A stretch of DNA of 64,000 nt from Cryptomeria japonica (lineage: Eukaryota; Streptophyta; Pinopsida; Cupressales; Cupressaceae), in the NCBI RefSeq assembly GCF_030272615.1, contig NC_081410.1, forward strand, positions 569,243,152-569,307,151, in the 5' to 3' direction. Below the pieces are notes generated by a model. It was not told the origin of the DNA. It made no database searches and saw only the letters and a program-made list of their open reading frames with translations. This document shows, one piece after another, positions 44,591-55,258 of this stretch. Position numbers and translations under genes: made by a program. Numbering within the stretch: the first letter of the stretch is position 1; each line of letters opens with the position of its first letter.

Positions 44591-45501
44591 ATTTTCTTTT
44601 TCCTATAGGGCCTGTTCCGGTATATCCCATTCTTATGAGAATGTTAAGTCCTTTTCCATATTTTTCTGTAGGTATTCTGATATTGTTGACCTTTTGTTGA
44701 ACTTCTTCATCTTTGTATAGCCACTGTAGCACATCTTTGTCTTCTATCTCCTCTAATAAGGTTCCAACACTAATAAATGCTCCATCAAATATCGAAAGAT
44801 GTTTCACAATTGGTTGTTGTTTAGAGCTTGATGGTTTTCTCAAGGATTTAGGAGAAAGTGGTAATTCTGATATTGAGTATTCTTTGTTTCCTCAATCTGT
44901 TAGCTACATTTTTTTCCATACTTGATAAAATAGATGCAAATGATTGTTCCTTGGATTGTGTGTTCAAAGATGTTGCTTCCCTATTATGAGGAACAATTAC
45001 TTTTTGAGCCATTTTTAGATTGCTACAATATTGAAATGGATTTGCATCTACAGATATTGTGATTTCTTGTCCTTCGTAGGGAAATTTGACACATTGATGA
45101 TAGGTTGATGGGACAACTTGCAAGTCATGTATCCATGGTCTCCCTAGGAGCACATTATATGATATGTCCAAGTCTAGAACTTGGCATGTTGTGTCTTTTT
45201 GTAGAGGTCCCACTCTGATTGGTAGTATCACAATTCCCTTGGAGGAACATTCTTCTTCATCATAGGCTTTTATAGTGATCCTTTTTCAGACATCAATTGC
45301 ATCTTCTGAATATCCTAAGGCATGAACAAGACTCAATGAAGAAATATTTAAGCCAGCTCCACCATCTATTAGAACACACTTGACTTGCATTTTGTGAATA
45401 AGGACTTCAATATGCAAAGGAGCGTTGTGAGGATGTTGCAAGGAAATGTCATCTTCGTCAGTGAATGATAAGTAATGAGAGGTTGTGAGGTGTCCCACCA
45501 T
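44591..45501 (-). pseudogene. Element G: protease with G-patch-like tail
   Basis: The protease block is VKCVLIDGGAGLNISSLSLV (about 45360-45400), with DGG in place of the usual DSG or DTG. Then follows LDISYNVLLGRPWIHDLQVV, the conserved C-terminal protease strand (LLGRPW). Downstream, YGKGLNILIRMGYTGTGPIG near 44600-44660 has the Gly-rich pattern of a G-patch, a nucleic-acid-binding motif found next to some retroelement proteases. A frameshift lies between 44843 and 44850. Confidence 0.75.
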
Positions 45502-47222
45502 GGTTTGGAATTGATCGATAACAAGATCTTTGGATACGGTTGTATCTACTAATGCTCATTCAAGAATTTATTTATGTGTGGGCAAAAGCTTTAAAAGTTC
45601 CAAGATGGATATTTGTGCAGGTGTTTTCTGCAATTGTTCTACTAGATTGTATTGTTTTGTTGTAGTGGATGATGTGTTTGTTGTAGGACCCAGCAAAATA
45701 ACTTTGGCTTTGATTCTTGTGATAGCTTGAGCATGTTCTTGATTTTGTTTTTCTTTAACTACAATCACATTCACCACATTGTCATATGTATGGGCATAGT
45801 TTACCTTTGCTTTACCCTTACCATTGTTTGTTGTTGATGAATCACCTTTCTCATAGTTTGGAAGTGGAGTTTTAAAGGCGGTATTAGATTCATTTGTTGT
45901 ATGTCCATCCATAGTTATTACTCCATTATCAATTAAGTATTGTATGACATGTTTCAACTTTTGACAATTATCTATGAGATGTCCCTTGTTTCGATGGAAA
46001 TTGCAATACTGATTATCATTCCACCAAGGTGGTTTGATTTGAGGTTCATTGTTCCTTTCTTCTGGTAAAGTGATCAATTTGTTTGAGAGAAGTGTTTTTA
46101 ATGATGATCCAAGGGGTTCACCAATGTTTGTGAATTGTATTCGAAATAAAGTTTTGATAGTTGCTCTTTGGTGATTGTTGTTTTGTTGTGCCGCTATCGA
46201 GTGAGTAGATAAATTGAAAACCAGTTGCTTTGGTTTCACATATTTGTTATCTACTATTCCATCGTTGATGACATTTCGATTTCTATTTCAAAACTTTGGC
46301 TTATCATTGTGATTGTTGTTATTATTGTTGTTAGGAGGATGGACTCCTTCTTTGTATATTTTTAACTCACCCTTCTTTATCATGGCTTCTTCCATTCTGA
46401 TTCCATTATCAACCATTTTTCCAAAGCTTTGATTTCCTTTCATTTTTAAATAATAACTCATTTGATCATTTAAGTTATCTATGAATATGTCCATTTTTTG
46501 TACTCTGGCAATGTACGAGGATATTGTGATGCTAGGCATCTCCATCGTTGTAAGAATGTCATGAAGGGTTGTCCACTTTTTTGTTTAGTGTTACATAAGT
46601 CTAGTATTGTTACTTCATGTTGTATGTTGTAGGAGTATTGTGAAACAAACTTATCCACCAACTCTGAAAATGATCTGATTCCAGGTGTAAGTTTGGAGAA
46701 CCATTCCATAGCTCTAGTCTAGTTAAGCTTTTCGGAAATAGTCTCATTAAGTAGGTATCCTCATGTGCAAACTCCATACTCATTGTACAAAATTGTCATA
46801 TATGATCTTGAGGGTCAGTGCTTCTATCATATTTTTTCGTATCTCAAAGTTTCAAAACCTATAGGAAATGGTATCATGTTTAGATTTTTTGTCAAAAGCA
46901 TAAGGACAATTTTTTTGAAGTGAGTATTGTCTAACATTTCCTCTTTGCATATCTTGGATTTGTGTTTGCATTGCTTGCAGTTGTTGTGTGAGAGTCATGA
47001 TAAGATTATCAACATGATTTGTTCTTGCATGACCATGATTTTGCATTCTAGGAGGATTGGGATCTATTCTTGTTTTATCTCTAGCTCTTCTTGTATCCTC
47101 ATTGAATTGAATGTTATTTAGGATTTCTACTTCATCTCTTCTAGGTATGTCGGTTTCTTCATTGGTTATGGTGTTATTGGGAATTGGTGTGTCATTCATG
47201 TGGAGACCAAAGATGTCTTCAT
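45502..47222 (-). pseudogene. gag: Element G: Gag
   Basis: It starts at ATG 47222 (with an early TGA) or ATG 47199 (M-N-D-T-P-I-P). The capsid-like core reads AMEWFSKLTPGIRSFSELVD and FMTFLQRWRCLASQYP, typical of the retrotransposon gag family (retrotrans_gag), but spread over frames near 46480-46710. A compact zinc motif CNFHRNKGHLIDNC (about 45990) follows. Frame changes lie near 46850, 46700 and 46540. Element H is inserted just upstream of the start codon, at 47228. Confidence 0.78.
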
Positions 47223-47227
47223 ATTGT
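47223..47227. other. Left target site duplication of element H (ATTGT)
   Basis: Identical to 57656-57660. It fixes the H start at TGTTTTCATTATAATAG. Confidence 0.88.
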
Positions 47228-47252
47228 TGTTTTCATTATAATAGACAAAGGG

Positions 47253-47300
47253 AGATTGTTGGCATTCCAATTACAATAAGAGATTGTTGGCATTTCAATA
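47253..47300 (+). repeat. LTR-terminus repeat in H 5' LTR (one full and one partial unit)
   Basis: AAGGGAGATTGTTGGCATT (a polypurine-LTR junction look-alike) opens a 28-bp unit continuing CCAATTACAATAAGAGAT, followed by a partial unit TGTTGGCATTTCAATAAGG. The 3' LTR has two full units at 49588-49665. Confidence 0.85.
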
Positions 47301-47810
47301 AGGATATTGAGAAGGTTGTTGATGATTATGGATATAATTGATTAAGGATGTTTACTATCTTAATATTATTATTTTGTCATTGATGTCAAGAAATTGATTT
47401 TCTAATTTAGTATGGTGTTGCCATATCTTAAGAAGTATGATTTGGTGAGTATAAAGATGTCGATAAAAGACACAGAAAGAATGTGATGAATAAGGGGAGG
47501 AATAAGTTATTCAGTGGGCAACTATTACCGAGTTAGACAATGATGAGATCATTATGTTTAGATTATTTTGATATCCTACATATGTTGTTGATTGTAAGGT
47601 TAATACTATACTATGTTACCGAGCAAAGAACCTAGTCGATAAACCCTAAGGTTATCGCTATCGGTTAATGAAGGCAAAATGTCTACCGAGTGAAGTTTAG
47701 TATTTACCGAGTTACAACCGAGTAATAGCAAAATGCATTGAATGAATAAAAGCATTATTTAATGAAGGAAGTTGATGAGTTGCTTATGATTAAATGATTG
47801 TTACAATGTG

Positions 47811-47818
47811 TATAAAGG
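47811..47818 (+). promoter_or_regulatory. Candidate TATA box of element H
   Basis: TATAAAGG in the middle of the LTR, upstream of the iterated motif and the GTGGTTTTTCCC block; the same order as in A and E. The 3' LTR has TATAAAGG near 50173. Confidence 0.45.
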
Positions 47819-48737
47819 TTTTTAAGGATCTATGGCAAAGGAAAATCAGCAGGAAGATCTACAGCTCAAATTGAACCACAATACCCTAGCACAAGTTCCA
47901 AGGTGGGGTAAAACATTTTCAGATCGAAGGATACATTGAACCTAGTCAAGTTTGAAGATCTGATGGCTATGATTGATCATGGGATATGTGATCAAGGAGA
48001 TTAAGTGGTTGGCAAATTGTTTATAAATAAGGAACTGTTGATAAACAATGTATGTGGGCAAATGTAAGCACAGGGATGCTACATAGTGATTACCAAGCAC
48101 AAAAGCTTGAAGACTTGTTTTGAATAACAGAGTATAGAGCCCAACAGATGGACAAGATAAGTCCTATGACTAGATTGTGTTGAGAAAATAAGAATCTGCT
48201 TTAGCATTTTTAGATGTGAAGTTGCAGATAGATTTTTATTACTGTTATTTTATAAAGTGACAGAAAATGTCTTAATCAAGTGGACTTAACAGTCTTATTT
48301 GTAAAACCCTCTAGCAAGGTGGCATTCTGATTGAGTGTTTGAAATCCTTTAACAAGGTCACTTCTAACAAGGTGAAGATCCTAACAGATCTGAGGGAAAT
48401 CCCTTAATTGGGTCACATCTAGTAATGTGTTTGTAATCTTTAACAAGTTTTGCTTTTAACTGAGCATACTCTAGAAGAGTATATTTCTTAGTGGGTCCGA
48501 AATCTCACAGTGGTTTTTCCCTATTTGGGTTTCCACGTTAAATCTAGTGTTATGAGTGTTATGATGTTTATATGCTTATGAGTTTGCATGTTTATCAATT
48601 TTGGTTATATTATTGAACTATATGCTACCGAGGTTGAATCTGTTGTTTTTATGGAAGATTAAGTTTGTATGATTCACCCCCCCTCTCATCTTGTTAGCTT
48701 GGCATCTGTACTTAACATTAAGTATCAGAACTATCAA

Positions 48738-48749
48738 TTGGTATCAGAA
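48738..48749 (+). other. Primer-binding site of element H
   Basis: TTGGTATCAGAA, one base after the LTR. Confidence 0.85.
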
Positions 48750-48780
48750 AAACTAATAAGTTGGCTTGGCTTTCTTTTTA

Positions 48781-49182
48781 GGAGAAAGACTAGTAAGTTG
48801 GCTTAACAAGAAAAAAGGATGTGTTTCATAGTCAACAACAAAAGCTGAATACGTTGTTGCAACATTGAATTATACCAATATAGCATGGATCAAACAACTA
48901 TTGGATGGTATAAATGAGAAAGTTACCAAGCTAGTAACTATATTCTGTGACAATACTAGTGCCATTAACATTTCAAAGAATCCTATTATGCACTCTAAGA
49001 CAAAGCACATCTCTATCAAATATCATTATCTTAGAGAAGAAGTTCAAGAGAAGAAAGTGGTGTTGGAGTATGTTAGCACAAAGGAACAAATAGTAGATAT
49101 CTTCACCAAGCCACTACCAAGGGACACTTTTGAGTATCTCAAAAGTCAATTAGAGGTCCTACCCCTATCTTCCATTCACTGA
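48781..49182 (+). pseudogene. Element H: RNase H tail of a Copia polyprotein
   Basis: It opens in the middle of pol, about 30 bases after the primer site, with GERLVSWLNKKKGC. A stop replaces Gln in the next block (CVS-stop-STTKAEYVVA). The open part 48865-49182 has FCDNTSAINISKNPIMHSKT, HISIKYHYLREEV and FTKPLPRDTFEYL, and ends at TGA after LPLSSIH. Catalytic Glu (in AEYV) and Asp (in FCDN) are kept. A large deletion between primer site and RNase H removed the rest. Confidence 0.85.
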
Positions 49183-49561
49183 TCGAGTTCGGTGAAAGCA
49201 TCAATTCGATGACTTTAAAGAATATCTTTTAGGAGTTGATGCTGATTTACACACTTTAGGATGTTTTCTAAAGGTGTGCAGGAAACAATAACAGGGAACA
49301 GGTATTGAAGTCAAAATGCTCTGACCGAGACTAAGTTGACACATAACAACAGGAAATCACTTCATATAGGAAGAAATTATGTTTTAGTTCTTTACTTTTT
49401 GGCATTGTTGTCAAAGGCGGAGAAGACTGAAGAAAAGGGGAGAAGACTAATGTATGGGGGAGAAGACTGATGGCAGGGGGAGAGCATTTCAAAATCTCAC
49501 AGCAATCCAAATCAATTAGGTCATATCAATTGGTTTTGCCATCAATGCCAAAGGGGGATAT
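49183..49561 (+). other. Element H: 3' untranslated region with purine tracts
   Basis: Several G-rich purine tracts: CAAAGGCGGAGAAGAC, GAAAAGGGGAGAAGAC, TATGGGGGAGAAGAC, GCAGGGGGAGAGC and the terminal AAAGGGGGATAT at 49550-49561 next to the 3' LTR. Same habit as in element A. Confidence 0.75.
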
Positions 49562-50770
49562 TGTTGGCATTATAACAGACAAAGGGAGATTGTTGGCATT
49601 CCAATTACAATAAGAGATTGTTGGCATTCCAATTACAATAAGAGATTGTTGGCATTTCAATAAGGATATTGAGAAGGTTGTTGATGATTATGGATATAAT
49701 TGATTAAGGATGTTTACTATCTTAATATTATTATTTTGTTATTGATGTCAAGAAATTGATTTTCTAATTCAGTATGATGTTGCCATATCTTAAGAAGTAT
49801 GATTTGGTGAGTATAAAGATGTCGGTAAAAGACATAGAAAGAATGTGATGAATAAGGGGAGGAATAAGTTATTCACTGGACAATTATTACCGAGTTAGAA
49901 AATGATGAGATCATGATGTTTAGATTATTTTGATATCCTACATATGTTGTTGATTGTAAGGTTAATACTATACTATGTTACTGAGCAAAGAACCTAGTCG
50001 GTAAACCTTAAGGTTATCACTATCGGTTAATGAAAGAAGAATGTCTACCAAGTGAAGTTTAGTATTTACCGAGTTGCAACCGAGTAATAACAGAATGCAT
50101 TGAATGAATAAAAGCATTATTTAATGAAGGAAGCTGATGAGCTAGTTATGATTAAATGATTGTTACAATTTGTATAAAGGTTGTTAAGGATCTATGACAA
50201 AGGAAAATTGGCAGAAAGATCTACAACTTAGATTGAACCACAATCTAGCACAAGTTCCAAGAAATGCATGCAAGTTCCAAGGTGGGTAAAACATTTTCAG
50301 ATCGAAGGATACATTGAACCTGGTCAAGTTTGAAGATCTGATGGCTATGATTGATCATGGGATATGTGATCAAGGAGATTAAGTAGTTGGCAAACTGTTT
50401 ATAAATAAGGAACTGTTGATAAACAATGTATACAGGCAAGTGTAAGCACAAGGATGCTACATAGTGATTACCAAGCATAGAAGCTTGAAGACCTATTTTG
50501 AATAATAGAGTATAGAGCCCAGCAGATGCACAAGATAAGTCCTATGACTAGATTGTATTGAGCAAATAAGAATTTTCTTTAGCATTTTTAGATGTGAAGT
50601 TGCAGATAGATTTTTATTACTATTATTTTGTAAAGTGACAGAAAATCTCTTAACCGAGTGTACTTAATAGTCTTATTTGTAAAACCCTCTAGCAAGGTGA
50701 CATTCTTATTGAGTGTTTGAAATCTTTTAACAAGGTCACTTCTAACAAGGTGAAGATCCTAACAGATCTG
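49562..50770 (+). repeat. Element H 3' LTR, first part
   Basis: TGTTGGCATTATAACAGAC onward, aligning with the 5' LTR but with two full 28-bp units near its start in place of one. Interrupted at CAGATCTG by element I; continues at 57307. Confidence 0.9.
50766..50770. other. Left target site duplication of element I (ATCTG)
   Basis: Partner ATCCG at 57302-57306; the mismatch is a CpG-type transition. Confidence 0.8.
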
Positions 50771-51566
50771 TGTTAGGAATCCCACAGATACTGAGAGAGG
50801 GGGGTGAATCAGTATCTGACCGGTGAGCAGAATTTCTTGAATTAAAACATGCAGAACATAATATAACAGTGTACCAGTATGCAATAAATAATGCAATAAA
50901 CAGAATTAAGAACATCCACATGAAAAGCACACCATAACACAAGGTTTTAATGAGGAAACCCGGTGTGGGAAAAACCTTGGTGGGATTTGTAACCCACAAT
51001 ATTCACTCACTGGCCAATAAGAGAATATTACTTACAATAGGGGTCTGCACATGCAGGAAGGCCAACTGCCTAGAGCTCACTGCTCAATGAGAAGTCTCAC
51101 TGACTTACAATGAGGATTATACAAATCCAATATCTTGTACTACTTTACAATAGCATCTATAATGCCTAATCCAGTATCGGTCGCTGTTCTGCTTCTTACA
51201 TAAACTCTTAGCCTATATTTCGCATAATAGGTCTGCCTAATATTTTTCCTTAAATGGTTCCTTACTCATTACCAAATGTCTACAATGATCTCTTTTATAT
51301 ATAAGAGTCATTTTACAATTTGCCAAGTTGGCTTACAAAGTTTTTACAATAATAAACAAAATATAATATAACAAAATCCTGTCGGCCTCTATACCGGTAT
51401 ACTTCTTTTCTTTGTGTCAGTGTCGGTGTCCTGAGTGCCAGTGTAGAGTGTGATCTGCTGATGTCGGTATAATACCTTTACTGGTGCCATAGGATTGCAA
51501 GGTTGCCATCAATGACAAAACCTTCAATCACATACAATGTCTCATTGGAGTGTGCATATTCCAACA
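50771..51566 (-). repeat. Element I 3' LTR
   Basis: Plus-strand TGTTAGGAATCCCACAG to ATTCCAACA; 796 bp. GGAAAAACCTTGGTGGG near 50969 is the complement of the shared GTGGTTTTTCC block. Confidence 0.92.
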
Positions 51567-51759
51567 ATCTCCCCCTTTGGCATTGATGGCAACACTCATG
51601 AGAAATTTCAAGAAATGTATCAAAAAATGTGAAGTCCAAAAATGTTACCAAAAATGTGTGTGCTCCCCCTGAGCATATGATTCCTGTGATATTGAATTTT
51701 CTCATCCTACTACTCCCCCTTGGGCATCAATGACAAAGGTTGTCAAGATGTTAGTAGAG
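51567..51759 (-). other. Element I: polypurine tract and 3' untranslated region
   Basis: CCAAAGGGGGAGAT (element strand) abuts the LTR at 51567-51580. Further purine tracts lie near 51663 (CAGGGGGAGCA) and 51713 (AAGGGGGAGTA). Confidence 0.75.
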
Positions 51760-54700
51760 TTTGTAGTTTCAACCTTATAACTGGGTGGTTACAATTTGAA
51801 AAACATCTCCCAAAATCAAGTTTATACTATCCATAAACTTCTTGCTATCCTTTATTGTTGTCTCTGTTCTCTTCACTGTACCGGTGAGATGCTACAAATG
51901 CTCTGCTAGTGTTTTCTATCCCTGTATTAGTGCTTCAAATACTTCCTTCCATAGTGATGCTAGATAGTCCAATCTTGGATTTAGTTTTGATCTCAAATGT
52001 TTTGCCTTATTCACTATTCTTTCTCTCTCTCTTTCCAATTTAAGTAAATCTTCTTCAAATTTGTTATCTTCTCCTCAAAAACTGATAGTGTATCAGGTGA
52101 GTTAAAATTATCTGCAAGTTTATTGATCTCATCCTGTACAGAGTTTTGTACTCTTTCAATAAATTACACAATTCTGATAGAAGTGTGTCAAAATCTCTGT
52201 TACACTTCTTTATTTGCTCATCAAAGAATTTATGTTTTTCAATTTCTACTTTATCCTTCAATGACTCTTCCTTTATTTTCTCAATGTTTTCTGTGATATA
52301 TTTACACAGTGTATCAAGTTGTCCTAAAGAATCTTTATTGTCTATATTATAGTTAGAAGCAATTACCTTCAAAATTGGTATGGTATCATCAATTGCTTTG
52401 TAATCTTGTGAGCTGCAGTCTGTTATCTTTTTGATTGAATCTAATAGTACCTCAGTCACATTGGTTGATTTGAAGCCTGATGATGAACCAACAATCTGAG
52501 TACTGGTGGAAATAACCAAGCTTGTATTGACCTCTAGTAGGTCTATTTGTGTCTGCATTTCTTTAAGAAATGGTTTTTCTATTTCTCCAGTTGCCGGTGG
52601 CACTGTTTCCTTATGTTCCTATTCATATTACTGTTGTTCCTATTCCAGAGCCTTTTGCTCTATTTGTTGCATTGTCTCAGTCTGATTTTCTACCTTTTTC
52701 TCTTTGTCTTCTACCGGTTTCTCTTGTGTGTTTTTAGTTTGCTCAGCTACCGAAGGCTCAATAGCCATGTTAATCTTATCAGTTGTATCTTTGTCTACCA
52801 CTATGTTGATCTTTTGAGTATCAACATCCACAGTATATAAGACTTCATGATTAGTATTACCATCCTCTACATCCATATTCTCAGCTATCGATTGATCTTC
52901 TATAGCTGTTGTTTTTACCGGTGGAGTAATCAAAGGAGGTGGGGGTAAGTTGTCTCTAACCTTGATACTGGGTGGTCCACCAACTTTACCTTTACCCTTG
53001 TCTCTATCTTTCTGATAAACTTTTATGGGTCTGGGGTTCCTGTATTCTTCTTGTTTTTCTTTTTCAACTAAGAATATATCCCGTCCATTTCCTATTTCCT
53101 TAGTCACCTCATTAATTCTTCCAATCATTAAAGCAATGTGCTGGTGTGCAGTAGAAAATACTAACTGGTTGGCTTGAGCAATTAGGTCATCAATTTCTTT
53201 GGGTGAGTTTACCGGATAAACAACAAGTAGCTTTTCAATCTTTAATTTCTTGTCTAGTTCTATTACTACTTGTCTTCTTGCTTCCAGTCTCTTAAATAGT
53301 TCATCTGGAATTTCATTTACTACTTCCATCAAAAACTTCTTATACATATCCATATGCAATATAACACTATTTTCAACTTGTTCTTTTTCATCAGCTGTTA
53401 AAGTGTCATATATTTTCTCTATATTTTTCAATTTACCTTCCTCTGTAATTTCATTCAGCAGTATATCAAGAGGAGCCAAGTCTTTGTTTGTCCTCTTCTT
53501 CTTTTTGGGTGTCAGTTTCTTCTTCTTTGGTGTAGCCTTTCTTACCAAAGATCTCACTGCTTGTTGTTTTTGTCTTGTCCTCCTGGGTGAGGGTGTGGTT
53601 GCCGGTGAGGGATCTCTTTTCCTTGCAAATCTTTTGAAAGTTGTAGGCATGTCACTCCCTGAAGAAGTACCTACCGGTGATAGGTGAGTTTCAGGTTGTG
53701 GAGCTGCTAACTCATCCTCTGTTATACCGGTTTTCTTCAACACATCTTCTTTGATGGCCTTTGCTTGTCTGGAACCTTTCCTTACAACTGCCACAACCTT
53801 TTTCACTCTTTTCTTTGATTGTATTTGGCTTTCAATAGTTTCTGCACTACCAAATATTTCTTCCTTAGGTTCTCTGGGGGCTTCTAGAAATGCTTTAGCA
53901 TATGTTTCAATTATAATGTCATTTGTTTCATAGCCCATCTCGGTTACCCAAACTGTCCTAGAGATGACTGCTTCCATCCAGATTTCATCCTTCTTGATTA
54001 CAAAGCATATTTCATCTTTGTATTTGTAAACAATCTTTTGTGATAACCTAGTTCTTTTCTTCATTTTAGCCTTTAATGCTTGAAAGAAGTCATGAATATT
54101 GGTTTCCTTGTTTTCTCCCATGTTATTGAATAGTTCTGTTAACTATTTACCTACCAGTATATCATAACCAAGTTCTTTGTAGCCTATATCGAGAACATGT
54201 TTTGTTATATGTAGCATCAGACATACTAATAGATTTCCAAACCTGAAAGTTCCTTTCTTGTCCTTCTTAATCTTTCCAAGGTTGTCAATTAATTCATCCT
54301 TTAACCACTCACATATATCAATCTTTGCATTATCTGTGACCATATCATAAGCACTCTTAATGCATAAACTTGAAACTGGATTAAGTCTATTTGCATGAGT
54401 AGCTTTATACCCTAATATCATGCTGATAAATCTCACATTAATGTCTATTACATCATTAACTCTTAGGGACCTTTTGTCGAAAGTTGCACCAGTTAGGTTT
54501 GTAACTAGGTCATTGGATACCTTCTTGGCTTTATCTGGCCTTTTACTAGTGGTCAGTAACCCTATGATAGCTTTCACAACTTCCTTAGTGATTTTGTCGA
54601 CTGCATCTAACCAGAAATATTCACCATGTACCCTGCTTCAGAGTATCCTAATCACATCCTTGGGGAATTCAAGAATGCTAAGGATCTCTGTAAATCCTAG

Positions 54701-54985
54701 GGTTTCAATGATCTTTTGTTCATCTTTTATATTGCCGATTTTATCATATATCACAGTTTTAAACATGGTTTTAATCTCTTCATCTCCTAGTTCCTCAATG
54801 TTGCAGTGGATGTAAATTCTAGGGTCTTCAGCATAAACAACTCCCTTGGGAATTTGAGAAAAAGCACCTAAGGTATCATCTTTCTTTGCTACCTCGGAAA
54901 CTAACTGAAATATGAGCCTAGGTCTTTTTATCACTTTGATAATAGTAGGGTTTGCTATATATTCAATTGTAGAGGTGGATGCCAT
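51760..54985 (-). pseudogene. Element I: ORF2, conserved protein of unknown function
   Basis: ATG at 54985 (M-A-S-T-S-T). One frame runs to about 52150 with few stops: 54638 (TGA), 54143 (TAG) and a cluster of three near 52615-52640. Then a frameshift and a decayed tail with KAKHLRSKLNPRLD. The N-terminal block is homologous to E and F: FSQIPKGVVYAEDPRIYIHC against LSQVPTGVIVEEGIFDYIDC, VIRIL-x-SRVHGEYFW against HIRIILSRVHGDKMY, and MEAVISRTVWVTEMGYET against MEAVEPRQEEVEPMGYEV. The middle is charged (TPKKKKLTPKKKKRTNK) with no KEEE minisatellite. The C-terminal part is helical. The 493-codon stretch at 52640-54121 is the longest open piece in the window. Confidence 0.8.
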
Positions 54986-55258
54986 GATTAAATACCTTTT
55001 ACTGCCTTTAGGATTGATGAATTCTTGGAATGTTCTTGCCTCTTGCTCGAAATGCCTTAGCTCGGAATCTTTGTGCTCTTCGTAGGTTTGAAATCTCGGT
55101 GAAATGGAATGGAGCCAAAACCTCAATTTTATAGTGTCTTTTTGCCATCTACCACATTAAATGCATGTCGGTTAAGTATTCTCTTAACATTGTCTATCGG
55201 TAATAAGTAATTTTCAACTTCTTATCTCTAACCGAGGGAATAATAGCACATGTGTCAT
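54986..55258 (-). other. Element I: ORF1-ORF2 spacer
   Basis: About 270 bp with no recognisable coding content; shorter than the spacer in E and F. Confidence 0.5.

Larger units (their letters stand above)
47228..48736 (+). repeat. Element H 5' LTR
   Basis: 1,509 bp, ending ACTATCA. It includes TATAAAGG (47811), iterated CCTCTAGCAAGGTGG / CCTTTAACAAGGTC motifs (about 48300-48470), GTGGTTTTTCCC (48510) and TTCACCCCCCCTCTCATC (48673). Near its start is a direct repeat of the LTR terminus (see 47253-47300). Confidence 0.9.
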
